Assembly: GCA_944323345.1 (NCBI GenBank)
Contig: CALUSC010000001.1
Span: 1-64,000 of the forward strand
Source: an uncultured Bacteroidales bacterium
Lineage (GTDB): Bacteria; Bacteroidota; Bacteroidia; Bacteroidales; UBA932
Length of the DNA: 64,000 nt
Direction of reading: 5' to 3'
Shown: positions 16,356-26,337 of the stretch, piece by piece
Position numbering within the stretch: the stretch's first letter is position 1
How the letters are laid out: every line of letters begins with the position of its first letter
The notes under the pieces: model-generated
What the model was told of the DNA's origin: nothing
Databases searched by the model: none
The model's input: only the letters and a program-made list of their open reading frames with translations
Program-made: the position numbers and the translations under genes

Positions 16356-17759
16356 TTACGGCCTTTTTCCTTTCCAGTATTCCTCTATTTCTTCGAGCGT
16401 TTTCCCCGTAGTTTCAGGCACGGCTTTCCACATGATAAGAATATATGGTATGCACATTCCCGCGAAGAGGAAGAACGTTCCGGCCGGCGTGAGATTTTCG
16501 AGCAGCCACGGCGTCAGCTGGCCTATCAGATATGTACCTATCCACAGCGCGAATCCGGCTATGGACATGGCCGTGCCCCTGACACTGTTCGGATACATTT
16601 CGGAGAGCAGGACGAATACCACGGCACTGATGGATATCGCACAGCAGAATACGTAGAACAGGAAGAAAGTCAGCATGAACCCGTTTCCGAGTCCGAGAGA
16701 GTCTCCGCATGCGAAATAGATGCCTATCATCACGAGCGATATTATCATTCCGGACACTCCCCAGTAGACCAGCTGCTTGCGCCCCACCTTGTCTATTATG
16801 AACATGGCTATCACGGTAGTCGCCATGTTGACTATTCCCACGAGTACCTGGGAGAACAGTGCGTCGCCTCCGGCAATGCCTGCCTTTCCGAATATCTCCG
16901 GCCCGTAGTAAAGCACTGCATTGACACCCATGAACTGTCCCAGGATGGCTATCGCGGAGCCGATGATCACTGCTTTCAGAATGCCTGGAGACAGCAGTTC
17001 CTTCCATTCTGCCTTATTTTCGCTTCCTATGGATGCGCGGGTCTGTTCATATTCATGTTCCACACCCTCTTCCGTGAGGTATATCCGGCTGAGCACCTTA
17101 GTGGCAAGCGCACCTCTGCCCTTGGTTATAAGCCATTTCGGGCTTTCCGGAATGAAAAATATGATTATAAGGAAAAGCAGGGCCGGGAAGACTCCTGAAC
17201 CGAGCATTCCTCTCCAGTATTCGTCCACTAAATGCGTATTGAGGAATCCTGAGCCGAACCTGTGCGTCTCGGCAATGTCGAGAATCGCATAATTCACCAG
17301 ATATGCGATAAGGAATCCTATGGTGACTGCCAGCTGGTAGAGTGAAACCAGCGTGCCGCGCTTCTCTGCGGTGGAGACTTCCGAAATGTAGATAGGGGAG
17401 ACTATGGATACGATGCCGACACCCAGTCCGCCGATAATCCTGAATGCCACCAGATGTGCGAATCCGTGGCTTTCGGCGCATCCGGCCGCACATACGCAGA
17501 ACAGGAAAGCCGCTATGAGCATTGTCTTTTTCCTTCCTATGGTGTCGCTGAGCACACCGGCGAAAGCGGCTCCGGCTATCGAGCCTATCAGGGCGCATCC
17601 TACGTACCAGCCCTGCTGCAGGGTGTCGAGGGAAAACTGCTGGGTCACTATGCCTATCGTCCCTGAAATCACTGCGGTGTCATATCCGAAAAGTATCCCG
17701 CCTATCGCTGAAACTATGGCCAGAAACAGTATGTAGCCAGTATTTATCTTTTTTTTCAT
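16356..17759 (-). CDS. Sugar-porter MFS transporter (XylE-like)
   Basis: Twelve membrane helices with sugar-porter signatures: GGILFGYDTAVISG in helix 1, DTIGRKKTM between helices 2 and 3, a PESPKWL motif at the end of helix 6, DKVGRKQL in the second half and PETTGKTLEEIE at the C-terminus. This family imports free hexoses or pentoses by proton symport. I start at the ATG at 17759 (MKKKINTGY), giving 467 residues. A longer reading from 17804 would overlap the upstream gene. It probably imports the monosaccharide released by the neighbouring enzymes and shares a transcript with the DUF4434 gene. Confidence 0.93.
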   Translation of the reverse strand: MKKKINTGYILFLAIVSAIGGILFGYDTAVISGTIGIVTQQFSLDTLQQGWYVGCALIGSIAGAAFAGVLSDTIGRKKTMLIAAFLFCVCAAGCAESHGFAHLVAFRIIGGLGVGIVSIVSPIYISEVSTAEKRGTLVSLYQLAVTIGFLIAYLVNYAILDIAETHRFGSGFLNTHLVDEYWRGMLGSGVFPALLFLIIIFFIPESPKWLITKGRGALATKVLSRIYLTEEGVEHEYEQTRASIGSENKAEWKELLSPGILKAVIIGSAIAILGQFMGVNAVLYYGPEIFGKAGIAGGDALFSQVLVGIVNMATTVIAMFIIDKVGRKQLVYWGVSGMIISLVMIGIYFACGDSLGLGNGFMLTFFLFYVFCCAISISAVVFVLLSEMYPNSVRGTAMSIAGFALWIGTYLIGQLTPWLLENLTPAGTFFLFAGMCIPYILIMWKAVPETTGKTLEEIEEYWKGKRP

Positions 17760-17772
17760 TCTGTCAGGTTTT

Positions 17773-18864
17773 TCAGATGTTGAAATATTCCCTGTACCTG
17801 TCATACAGATGTCCGGCCTGCAGATAGGCTGACTGAGGGCTCATGAAATGCGAGAATTCGAAAGTTATGGCCTTGTCATAACCGCATCTCTTGGCGGCTT
17901 CGAGTTTCATCCTGAGCTTGTCGAACTTGATCGGCAGGAATTTGATCGGCATGTCCCTGTCGAAAGTCTCCGCATTTGTCCAGCACTGCATCCCGTATTT
18001 GTCCGCAAGCTTCTTGTTGACCGTGAAGAACGCATCCAGTTCATCGTAGTCTATATGTCCGTCCTGGAATGCGCAGGCGTCCACCACGTCATGTATCCCG
18101 TCGAAAATCTCGTTCCACTCGCGCTCGTGCTCGGCTACGGAGACTGCCTGGTCATTGGTCAGCTTGCCGGTGCCCATAATGGCCTTTTTCCCGTCTATCC
18201 ACGGGGAGATGAAAGTCGGCAGTCCTCCGGATACATCCTTGCACTGTTTTCCCATTGCGTGGAATGCATCGATGGCGCCTTTGGTCTTGCGGCTGATTTC
18301 ACCGCTGATGTACCAACCTCCGAAACTGTCGTATTTTTCACCGTACATTTTCCAGACCTCGTCTATCACGAACTTGTTGTCCTCGATTTCATGGGACAGG
18401 TCTCCCGTATCCCAGTATTTTCCGGAGTCGTACAGTCCGAACCAGAACTTCATGCCGTATTTCTGCGCCAGCCTCAGGAACATGTCTATCAGGTCTACGG
18501 ATGGCATGTAGCACCCTTTTTTCAAAAGGTACGGAGACGGGTAGGTTATGAACTTCCTGTACCCTGAGCGGATGACGATCACGGTGTCGATGCCTATCGC
18601 CTTCATGTTCCTGAAATCCGCGTCCCATTCCTTTTCTCCCCAGTTCTGGTGCGGGATGTCGTGCGAAATTTCGTCCAGGAAAGTCCCCGTGATTTTCAGG
18701 CCCTGCCCCGCCGGAACGATCAGCCCTCCGTTTCCGTGAGCTTCCGTGCCGGCTTCACCGGCAATTCCTCCGTTCTTTTCCGCCGCTTTCAGGATACCCG
18801 GAGCGACAATGGCTGAAGCGGTGGCCATAGCTGCCTTCTTCAGGAAAGATCTTCTGTCTGTCAT
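17773..18864 (-). CDS. Tat-exported DUF4434 protein (TIM-barrel, putative glycosidase)
   Basis: A 363-residue protein starting MTDRRSFLKKAAMATAS, a clear twin-arginine signal. The rest resembles DUF4434 proteins: an (alpha/beta) barrel with ITGTFLDEISHDIPHQNW at the start, GGWYISGEI near the middle and ITFEFSHFMSPQS at the end. The acidic residues in those strand ends could be catalytic, but no activity is established to my knowledge. First gene of a DUF4434-MFS-ROK set, divergent from the GHL10 gene that opens the PUL. Confidence 0.75.
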   Translation of the reverse strand: MTDRRSFLKKAAMATASAIVAPGILKAAEKNGGIAGEAGTEAHGNGGLIVPAGQGLKITGTFLDEISHDIPHQNWGEKEWDADFRNMKAIGIDTVIVIRSGYRKFITYPSPYLLKKGCYMPSVDLIDMFLRLAQKYGMKFWFGLYDSGKYWDTGDLSHEIEDNKFVIDEVWKMYGEKYDSFGGWYISGEISRKTKGAIDAFHAMGKQCKDVSGGLPTFISPWIDGKKAIMGTGKLTNDQAVSVAEHEREWNEIFDGIHDVVDACAFQDGHIDYDELDAFFTVNKKLADKYGMQCWTNAETFDRDMPIKFLPIKFDKLRMKLEAAKRCGYDKAITFEFSHFMSPQSAYLQAGHLYDRYREYFNI

Positions 18865-18902
18865 GGTTATAGTATAATAAGTGTTTGTCAGGTATACATC
18901 TG

Positions 18903-18910
18903 CAAATATA
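18903..18910 (-). promoter_or_regulatory. -7 box (TATATTTG) for the DUF4434-MFS operon
   Basis: The reverse strand carries TATATTTG about 38 bases before the DUF4434 ATG, an exact Bacteroidetes -7 match in a very AT-rich intergenic region. Confidence 0.6.
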
Positions 18911-18954
18911 AAAATATTTTTACTTTTTAATACCTATATTATTAAATTTTTTAT

Positions 18955-18962
18955 TAATATTG
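18955..18962 (+). promoter_or_regulatory. Weak -7-like box (TAATATTG) for the GHL10 gene
   Basis: Seven of eight positions fit TAnnTTTG, located 27 bases before the ATG at 18990. Together with the opposite-strand box at 18903-18910 it makes a compact divergent promoter region. Confidence 0.35.
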
Positions 18963-18989
18963 CGACATTAAATCAAAATATTAAAAATT

Positions 18990-20327
18990 ATGTTACGCAT
19001 TACACGGATTGTCCTGGGCGGAATCGTATTCTCGGTTTTGTCCCTGGCGATTTCCTGCTCAGGCGAAGTGAAGCAGGCTGACACTAATTCTAATTTCATG
19101 TGGTTCGACTGTGAAGCCAACTATGAAAGGCTCTCGTCTCCGGATTCCATCATGTTCTATCTGCGGAAATGCAAGGAGGCCGGTTTCGACAATGTGGTCG
19201 TGGATGTCAAGTCCATTATGGGAGAGGTGCTGTATGACAGCGAGATAGCTCCGTATATGGGAGAGTGGGACGGATGGTACCGCAGACAGGATTATGACAT
19301 GCTTTCATATTTTGTCAAATACGGACACGAAATAGGGGTGAAAGTGTATGCGTCGCTGAATATTTTTGCCGGAGGGCATAACTGGTATGACAGAGGTATT
19401 ATATATAAGGAGCATCCGCAGTGGCAGTCCATCGTGTATGACAAGGGAGAACTTGTCCCTATTTCCGAAATAAAGTCGAATTATAACGGAATGCTTAATC
19501 CTGCGAATCCGGAGGTGCGCCAGTACCAGCTGGATATTCTCGCCGAATTCGCCCGTAAATACGATGATGTGGACGGAATCATTTTCGACAGGGTCAGGTA
19601 TGACGGTATCACGTCCGATTTCAGTGACCTGTCATGCAAGCTTTTCGAAGAATATGCCGGTGTGGAAGTGGAGAATTTCCCTGAAGATATAATTTATTGG
19701 GAAAAGGATCCCGGAACCGGCGGGATGCAGTACCGGGAAGGAAAGTATTTCCTGAAATGGGTGGAATGGAGAGCCTCGGTCATAAAAAGTTTCGTGCAGC
19801 AGGCTCATGATCTGCTGAAAGGGATAAATCCGGACCTGGAGATAGGGGATTATACCGGTGCGTGGTATCCTACTTATTATCAGTTGGGCGTGAACTGGGC
19901 GAGCACGGAGTACGACCCTTCGGCAGACTATGACTGGGCTACTCCGGAGTACAGGAATACCGGATATGCGGAACTTCTGGACATTTACATGACCGGGCTG
20001 TATTATACGCTTGTGACCAAGGCTGATGTCGATGCGGCTACGGGTGTGGCCGGACCTCGTACGGAAGCTGCGATGGATAACAGCCTTACATACTGCTACA
20101 GCGTGGAGGGCGGTGCGGAACTGGCCAGGAAGCTGACCTGCGGAGCCGCACCTCTTATAGGTTCTCTTTATGTCGAACAGTACAAGGATGACTGGAGCGG
20201 TTTCGAAAGGGCTGTCAGGCAGGTTCTGAAAGATACCGACGGACTGATGGTGTTCGATATAGTCCATATCATAAACCACGGTCTGTGGGAAGAGCTGGAA
20301 AGTGCCGTGAAATCCGTTGAAAAATAA
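18990..20327 (+). CDS. GHL10-type putative glycoside hydrolase lipoprotein (paralogue 1)
   Basis: A 445-residue lipoprotein (lipobox AISC, Cys23). The mature part is an (alpha/beta)8-type domain of the GHL10/DUF187-like clan: MWFDCEANYERL at the first strand, then VVVDVKSIMGEV, VYASLNIFAGGHNWYDRG, DGIIFDRVRYDGITSDFSD (with the Asp and Arg of the DR motif) and YTGAWYPTYYQLGVNWAS. The DxDR-type strand end is where alpha-amylase-like enzymes carry a nucleophile. It is closely related to the C-terminal half of the FAD-fusion protein (38749-41880) and more distantly to 34062-35444. First gene of the PUL; substrate unknown. Confidence 0.8.
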   Translation: MLRITRIVLGGIVFSVLSLAISCSGEVKQADTNSNFMWFDCEANYERLSSPDSIMFYLRKCKEAGFDNVVVDVKSIMGEVLYDSEIAPYMGEWDGWYRRQDYDMLSYFVKYGHEIGVKVYASLNIFAGGHNWYDRGIIYKEHPQWQSIVYDKGELVPISEIKSNYNGMLNPANPEVRQYQLDILAEFARKYDDVDGIIFDRVRYDGITSDFSDLSCKLFEEYAGVEVENFPEDIIYWEKDPGTGGMQYREGKYFLKWVEWRASVIKSFVQQAHDLLKGINPDLEIGDYTGAWYPTYYQLGVNWASTEYDPSADYDWATPEYRNTGYAELLDIYMTGLYYTLVTKADVDAATGVAGPRTEAAMDNSLTYCYSVEGGAELARKLTCGAAPLIGSLYVEQYKDDWSGFERAVRQVLKDTDGLMVFDIVHIINHGLWEELESAVKSVEK

Positions 20328-20340
20328 AAATAACAGAGTC

Positions 20341-23300
20341 ATGTTGTCATTGAAATCATTGCTCCCGGCATTGGCGGCGGCGGTCCTGCTGCCTGCCGGA
20401 GCAGCTGCGCAACAGTCGTGCTACAGTGTCATTCCATTGCCTGAAAAGGCAGTCATAAAGGCGAAGTCATCGCCTTTCGTATTGTCCGCAGAGTCGGACA
20501 TCCTGTATACCGGCGGAAATGAACGGATGGAGAAGAATGCAGAGTTCCTGGCAGGATATGTCAGGGATTATACCGGTATCTCCCCGGACGTGAAGGCGTA
20601 TGAAGGGAGTGCCGGCGGAGATGTGCTGCTGGTCTGCGACTCGGAGTCCGGAATCCCGCGTGAAGGGTACAGGATATCCGTTTCGCAGGACGGAATTACG
20701 GTTACGGGCTCTTCTCCTGCAGGAGTGTTCTACGGTATCCAGACCCTGAGGAAGACTCTTCCGTCTCTGGAGAGAAGGGATGGCGGAGTGGTTTTCCCTG
20801 CTGCCGAAATCGAGGACAGTCCGCGTTTCGGATATCGCGGGGCGCATTTCGATGTGTGCAGGCATTTCTTTACCGTGGATGAAGTGAAGAGTTATATCGA
20901 TATGATGGCTCTGCACAATATGAATACCCTGCATTGGCATATCACCGATGACCAGGGCTGGAGAGTGGAGATAAAACGGTATCCGGAACTGACGGGAAAA
21001 GGTTCGGTAAGGGAAGAGACTCTCGTGGGGCATCTGAATGACAGGCCGGAAAAATACGACGGTCAGCCGTATGGAGGCTATTATACTCAGGACCAGATAC
21101 GTGAAGTGGTCCGTTATGCTGCCGAAAGGTATATAAACGTGATTCCGGAAGTGGACCTGCCGGGACACATGCAGGCTGCCTTGTGTGCATATCCTGAACT
21201 CGGCTGTACCGGAGGTCCTTACAAGGTCTGGACGAAGTGGGGAGTATCCGAAGATGTGCTGTGCGCGGGGAATGATGACGTCCTGGCATTTCTCGACGGG
21301 GTATTTACCGAGATTATGGAACTTTTCCCTTCGGAATATGTGCATATCGGCGGAGATGAATGTCCTAAGGTGAGGTGGGAGTCCTGCCCCAAGTGCCAGG
21401 CCAGGGCTGCCGGACTCGGACTGGAGGACGATGCTTCGTCTACTAAGGAGCAGAAACTCCAGAGCTATGTCATGAAGCATGTGGCTGCATTCCTGCAGTC
21501 TCACGGGAAAAAGGTCATAGGCTGGGATGAGATTCTCGAAGGCGAAGCTGCGGACGGGGCGATAGTCATGTCGTGGCGGGGTGAAAGCGGCGGCATAGAG
21601 GCTGCGCGTCTGGGACACGATGTCATCATGACTCCGAATACATATCTGTATTTCGACTATTACCAGGGGCAGGATACCTCGAAAGAGCCTCTTTCCATAG
21701 GCGGGTATATTCCGATAAGGTCGGTGTATTTCTATAATCCTGTGCCGCGTGCCCTCGACCGGAAAGAGAAGTCCCGTATACTCGGCGTCCAGGCCAATCT
21801 CTGGACTGAATACATAGCTTCGTTCCCTCATGTGCAGTATATGGTGCTTCCGAGGTGGGCGGCGCTGGCGGAAAACCAGTGGTCATGCCCTGAAAGGAAG
21901 GATTACAAGGCGTTTCTGGACAGACTCGAAAATCTCATAGCCGTTTATGATTTGGAAGGATATGTTTATGCCGGACATGTTTTCGAGGTCAATTCGTCCA
22001 TTGCGCCGGATTTCAAATCCGGTGCAATAAAAGTGACTTACGGTACTATGGGGGATGCTCCCATCCGTTATACTCTCGACGGGACGGTGCCTGACGAGTC
22101 TTCGCCCGTATATTCGGGACCGCTGGAAATCAGGGAAAGTTCTGTGCTTTCGGCCTCCGCTTTCCGCCACGGCAGGCCTGGTCCGGTAAAGACAGATACA
22201 GTATCGTTCAATCTGGCCACTGCCAGGCCGGTGACTCTGCTGCAGCCTTCATGCGACAGATATACTTTCGACGGGGCGCAGATGCTGGTGGACGGGCTCG
22301 AAGGAGATAATGTATTCGGCAGCGGCAGATGGATAGGTTTTGAAAATTCCGATCTGGTAGCCGTTGTCGACCTCGGTGAAAGGAAGACTTTCGCTTCTGT
22401 CTCTCTCGGAGTCTGCGTGAAAACAGCAGACGGTGTTTTCGATGCGAGGAGGATTACGGTTTCCGTATCCGATGACGGCAGAAGGTACCGGGTGGTGGCC
22501 GACAGGGAATATCCTCAGGCAGACCGTGAAACCATGCAGGTCAGCCGTCATTTCCTTTCTTTCCCGGAAACGGTTGCAAGATATGTGAAAGTGAAGGCTG
22601 AATCTGAAAAGACGGTACCGTCATGGAGCTGGCTGGCCGGGAGCAGGGCTTTCCTGTTCTGCGATGAAATCAAGATCGGAAGCATGGAGAGGGGAGATAC
22701 CCCTGAAGTCAGATATGTGGGCAGGACATCGGTTTCGGATGACGGACATGTCAGCTATGACTGGGTAGGGACCTATTTCACTGCCATGCTTTACGGCGAC
22801 AGGCTGGATGCATCCCTGTCGGTCGAAGGAGAGAGTTTCTTCAATGTCTTTTCCGACGGCGGACTGGTCAGGAAATTCGGCATTTCCGATGCGGATACTG
22901 TAGTGACCCTTGTGTCCGGTCTCGGAGATGGTCCTCATGAAATCAGGGTGCAGAAATGTACGGAAGGCGAATACGGCCGTGTGACTGTCGGGGGATTCAT
23001 ACTCCCTGACGGATGCCGGCTGCAGTTTCCTAAAAATATCCAGTCCAGACATATCGAGTTCATCGGCAACTCGCTGACATGCGGCTTCGGTACTGAAGGG
23101 AAGGACAGGGATGAGCCGTTCAGGGTCTCTACGGAAAACTGCAATCTTTCTTTCGCATCCGTCATAGCGAGATATTTCGATGCGGATTATACGATGATAG
23201 CTCATTCCGGGCAGGGGGCGGTAAGGAATTACGGGGACAGTCTGCGGGTATCGGAAATATGCATGCAGGAAAGGATGCTCCGGACTTTCGATATGGATAC

Positions 23301-23703
23301 TCTTGCGTGGAATCCGTCGTATCGGCCGGATCTGGTCGTGATAAATCTGGGAGCAAATGATTTCGGAGTGCCGCCTTTCCCGCAGGAGGAGGAATTTGTG
23401 GAAGGGTATTGCCGGCTGCTGTCGCAGCTCAGGCAGCAGTACGGAGAGGTTCCCGTGCTTTGCGTGTGCCCTCCTACGACAGGAGATCCTCTGGACCGTT
23501 ATCTTAAAATCGTTCAGGAAAGGATGGATGACGATGCCGTTTATGTGATAGTCCTTACCAGAGGCCTTTACAACAGTACGTCCGACCTCGGCTCGGTGTG
23601 GCATCCGAACTATTCCGGACAGAGGAAGATGGCTATGGGGCTTATTCCTTATATCTCGACTGTTACAGGCTGGGACATGCCGGCAGGAAAGCCTGTTGAA
23701 TGA
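20341..23703 (+). CDS. Secreted GH20 beta-N-acetylhexosaminidase fused to a CE2-type esterase
   Basis: A 1,120-residue enzyme with a signal peptide (LPALAAAVLLPAGAAAQ). In order: a GH20b domain, a GH20 barrel with the catalytic pair Asp339-Glu340 in HIGGDEC and GWDEILEG, a chitobiase-type beta-sandwich (YTLDGTVPDESSP), a discoidin/F5-8C-like domain (about 640-790), then a jelly-roll plus SGNH esterase resembling CE2. The SGNH blocks are FIGNSLTCG (Ser911), GANDFG and WHPNYSGQ (His1088). It should release terminal beta-GlcNAc or GalNAc and remove O-acyl groups from the same glycan. I start at the ATG at 20341; a TTG upstream overlaps the previous gene. Confidence 0.92.
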   Translation: MLSLKSLLPALAAAVLLPAGAAAQQSCYSVIPLPEKAVIKAKSSPFVLSAESDILYTGGNERMEKNAEFLAGYVRDYTGISPDVKAYEGSAGGDVLLVCDSESGIPREGYRISVSQDGITVTGSSPAGVFYGIQTLRKTLPSLERRDGGVVFPAAEIEDSPRFGYRGAHFDVCRHFFTVDEVKSYIDMMALHNMNTLHWHITDDQGWRVEIKRYPELTGKGSVREETLVGHLNDRPEKYDGQPYGGYYTQDQIREVVRYAAERYINVIPEVDLPGHMQAALCAYPELGCTGGPYKVWTKWGVSEDVLCAGNDDVLAFLDGVFTEIMELFPSEYVHIGGDECPKVRWESCPKCQARAAGLGLEDDASSTKEQKLQSYVMKHVAAFLQSHGKKVIGWDEILEGEAADGAIVMSWRGESGGIEAARLGHDVIMTPNTYLYFDYYQGQDTSKEPLSIGGYIPIRSVYFYNPVPRALDRKEKSRILGVQANLWTEYIASFPHVQYMVLPRWAALAENQWSCPERKDYKAFLDRLENLIAVYDLEGYVYAGHVFEVNSSIAPDFKSGAIKVTYGTMGDAPIRYTLDGTVPDESSPVYSGPLEIRESSVLSASAFRHGRPGPVKTDTVSFNLATARPVTLLQPSCDRYTFDGAQMLVDGLEGDNVFGSGRWIGFENSDLVAVVDLGERKTFASVSLGVCVKTADGVFDARRITVSVSDDGRRYRVVADREYPQADRETMQVSRHFLSFPETVARYVKVKAESEKTVPSWSWLAGSRAFLFCDEIKIGSMERGDTPEVRYVGRTSVSDDGHVSYDWVGTYFTAMLYGDRLDASLSVEGESFFNVFSDGGLVRKFGISDADTVVTLVSGLGDGPHEIRVQKCTEGEYGRVTVGGFILPDGCRLQFPKNIQSRHIEFIGNSLTCGFGTEGKDRDEPFRVSTENCNLSFASVIARYFDADYTMIAHSGQGAVRNYGDSLRVSEICMQERMLRTFDMDTLAWNPSYRPDLVVINLGANDFGVPPFPQEEEFVEGYCRLLSQLRQQYGEVPVLCVCPPTTGDPLDRYLKIVQERMDDDAVYVIVLTRGLYNSTSDLGSVWHPNYSGQRKMAMGLIPYISTVTGWDMPAGKPVE

Positions 23704-23746
23704 TGACTTTTCATGCCTGCGCTAATTAGGATAATGTAGTAGATTT

Positions 23747-24838
23747 ATGAGAACGGGAACTGTATTGGGCTTACTGGCTGGATTAGTGTTCTGTTGCCAT
23801 GTCCAGGCGAAGACTATAGGGCCGGAAGTTAATGAATATGTGGAGCTGATGTCGGTCCTGGCCCGTCTGGCGGACTATCCTGAATATTGTATGGATTTGG
23901 GGGGCGGCTATACGGAAGATGTCGACAGATATTTTGGGAAATATGAAGATCACGAGGCCGTAAACTTCATGAGAAGTCTCAGAAGCAGCAATGGTGTGAT
24001 GTACGATGCTGTAATGTGTATGGCCGTGCATCTGACGGAATTCGGAGGTAAAATATCTCTTTTCTCCGGGACTGATCCCTCGAAGATTGACGACAGATGG
24101 CAAGGGGTCGACATGGATGAATTTCTGATGCTTCTGAACGGTTTTTACCGTGATACCTGTTTCGGAGACTTTTTTGCCTCGCACCGTCCTTTTTATGAAG
24201 AGGCCATCCGTATATATAAGGACAGCGTGATGGGGCTTTTCCATGAAAACTGGTTTTCGGAATTTTATGGGACGGAACCGTCGGAAGAATTTTCGGTAAT
24301 CATAGGTTTCTGTAACGGCGGCGCGAATTATGGGCCAAGCCGCCATCTGGCTGGGAAAAATAAGGAAGTCTTTTCCATTAACGGCTATATGGCGGGTAAG
24401 CCGCAGTTCGACAAACGCAGAATTTCCACTCTTGTTCACGAATTCAATCACTCTTTCGTGAATCATTTGCTTGATGACCATCAGGACAATGTCTGGAAAT
24501 TGGAGGGACCGGGGACAGCTTTGCTCCGTCTGTCTTCTGCTTCGATGTTCAGTATGGCATACGGAGAATGGCAGATTGTCATTAATGAATCTGTAGTGCG
24601 TGCGGCCACTATCTGTTATATGATGGATAACGGTTTTCTTGATGATGAAGTTCTGGAGCAGCTGGTTTATGAGGTGGGGTGCAATTTCAGATGGATGCCG
24701 GAACTTGTTGTTTTGCTGCGGAAGTACGAGAAAAGGCAGGATAGATACGGCAGTCTTGAAAAATTTTATCCACAGATTATAAAATTCTTTGAAAATTACA
24801 CGGATAAGGAGATTAAACGGATCTCTGCTCCGATGTAG
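23747..24838 (+). CDS. DUF4932 protein with HExxH metallopeptidase-like motif
   Basis: A 363-residue protein with a signal peptide (LAGLVFCCHVQA). It carries HEFNHSFVNHLL near residue 230, an HExxH zinc motif with a downstream Glu in INESVVRA, the arrangement seen in gluzincin-like DUF4932 proteins. Only the motif supports peptidase activity. In a PUL it might trim the protein part of a glycoprotein. Its base composition is slightly more AT-rich than its neighbours. Confidence 0.65.
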   Translation: MRTGTVLGLLAGLVFCCHVQAKTIGPEVNEYVELMSVLARLADYPEYCMDLGGGYTEDVDRYFGKYEDHEAVNFMRSLRSSNGVMYDAVMCMAVHLTEFGGKISLFSGTDPSKIDDRWQGVDMDEFLMLLNGFYRDTCFGDFFASHRPFYEEAIRIYKDSVMGLFHENWFSEFYGTEPSEEFSVIIGFCNGGANYGPSRHLAGKNKEVFSINGYMAGKPQFDKRRISTLVHEFNHSFVNHLLDDHQDNVWKLEGPGTALLRLSSASMFSMAYGEWQIVINESVVRAATICYMMDNGFLDDEVLEQLVYEVGCNFRWMPELVVLLRKYEKRQDRYGSLEKFYPQIIKFFENYTDKEIKRISAPM

Positions 24839-24859
24839 GAACATAAATGTTGTAAAGCG

Positions 24860-26308
24860 ATGAAAAGATTTGCAGTAACGATGACATTGGCAGGAGGGTT
24901 GCTCCTGGCAGGAAATGCGATGGCTTCCGGCCCTGTACTGAAAGGCCGTGTGGAGTCTGACGGCAGGGCCCTTCAGGGTGTGGTGGTATCGGACGGTTAT
25001 AACTGTGTCCTGACCGACGAGTGCGGATGTTTTGAATTCGAGGCCTTTCCGGACAGCCGTTTCGTGTTTGTCTCCACGCCTTCCGGATATCTTCCTCCGG
25101 TACAGGACGGTTCTGTTCCCGTGTTCTATCAGGAAATCGGCGGTTCTGACAGGTATGATTTTTCCCTGAAGGAAAACCCTGCCGATGATACGCGCCATGT
25201 GGTCTTCGTGCAGTCCGATGTACAGCTTATCGCGGAAGAGAATCTCGAAGTGTACGGCAGGCTTCTGCAGGACCTGATGGACTACAGGGACGGCTTCGAC
25301 GGAGCGGATATCTTCGGTCTGGAATGCGGTGATATCGTAGGGGATACCCCTTCGCTGTTCGCTCCTTACAGAAAAGCCGCGTCCGTTCTTCAGATGCCTG
25401 TCTACCGCGCGATAGGGAACCATGACATGGACTATTACGGCCGTACCTTCGAGACTTCATATACTACATTCGGAAACAATTTCGGCCCAGCGTGCTATTC
25501 ATTCAACAGGGGTAGAGTCCATTATATCGTCATCAACAATAATTTCTACATAGGCAGGGACTATTTCTATATGGGCTATGTCGATGAAAAGACATTCCAC
25601 TGGCTCGAACAGGATCTGTCCCATGTGCCGGAAGGAAATATTGTCATCCTGGCCATGCACATGCCGTCGAGACTGACGGTCGACCGTCGGCCGTTTGCCT
25701 ATGATTACGGGAACCTTGCCGACCAGACGGTCAATGCTTCTGCCCTGCATGAGCTTCTGAAACCGTATAATACCCATATAATATCAGGCCACATGCACTA
25801 TAATCTCAATATCTGTTTCAATGAAACGCTCATGGAGCACAATACGGCGGCAGTATGCGGTACCTGGTGGTGTACCGAAGTGTGTCTGGACGGGACTCCT
25901 GCCGGATACGGTGTATATACAGTGGACGGTGACGAAGTGGAATGGCTGTATAAGAGTTCCGGATATCCTGATGACTATCAGGCCAGGGCATATCTGCCGG
26001 GAGCATCCGGAGAATATCCTGACGCAGTCATAGCGAATGTGTGGAATTATGACCCTCTGTGGAAGGTGGAATGGTGCGAGAACGGTAAGGTGATGGGTGA
26101 AATGGAGAAATTCACCGGGCATGACCCTTATGCGGCGCGCATGTGTATGGACAAGACCAGAATCAAATATGAATGGATCGGACCTACGCAGACCGAACAC
26201 CTTTTCAGGGCTGTGCCGCAAGATCCGTCTGCGGAAATTTCGGTCCGCATTACCGACCGCTTCGGAAATGTCTACACCGCACCGGCATCGGAGCTGGTTT
26301 ATCCTTGA
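24860..26308 (+). CDS. Periplasmic calcineurin-like phosphoesterase with flanking beta domains
   Basis: A 482-residue protein with a signal peptide. A short N-terminal Ig-like (MetallophosN-type) domain (GRVESDGRALQGVVVSDG) is followed by the metallophosphoesterase core. Metal ligands are visible in QSDVQL, ECGDIVGD, AIGNHDMDYYG, ILAMHMP and ISGHMHYN. A C-terminal beta domain with EWCENGKVMGEME follows, as in other Bacteroidales members. It should hydrolyse phosphomonoesters or diesters in the periplasm. Next to the NAGPA-like gene this points to phosphorylated glycans as substrate, which is an inference. Confidence 0.85.
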   Translation: MKRFAVTMTLAGGLLLAGNAMASGPVLKGRVESDGRALQGVVVSDGYNCVLTDECGCFEFEAFPDSRFVFVSTPSGYLPPVQDGSVPVFYQEIGGSDRYDFSLKENPADDTRHVVFVQSDVQLIAEENLEVYGRLLQDLMDYRDGFDGADIFGLECGDIVGDTPSLFAPYRKAASVLQMPVYRAIGNHDMDYYGRTFETSYTTFGNNFGPACYSFNRGRVHYIVINNNFYIGRDYFYMGYVDEKTFHWLEQDLSHVPEGNIVILAMHMPSRLTVDRRPFAYDYGNLADQTVNASALHELLKPYNTHIISGHMHYNLNICFNETLMEHNTAAVCGTWWCTEVCLDGTPAGYGVYTVDGDEVEWLYKSSGYPDDYQARAYLPGASGEYPDAVIANVWNYDPLWKVEWCENGKVMGEMEKFTGHDPYAARMCMDKTRIKYEWIGPTQTEHLFRAVPQDPSAEISVRITDRFGNVYTAPASELVYP

Positions 26309-26337
26309 ATTTAAAATTAAAAATATTTAAAAATACT

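Noticed and set aside
17759..17804. Longer N-terminus of the sugar-porter gene
   Set aside because: It would overlap the upstream DUF4434 coding end; the ATG at 17759 gives the standard family N-terminus.
20467..21831. Long reverse frame inside the GH20 gene
   Set aside because: GH20 catalytic motifs are intact on the other strand, and this frame has no family resemblance.
23783..25423. 546-residue reverse frame crossing the DUF4932 and phosphoesterase genes
   Set aside because: It spans two well-supported genes and their gap and contains no known motif.
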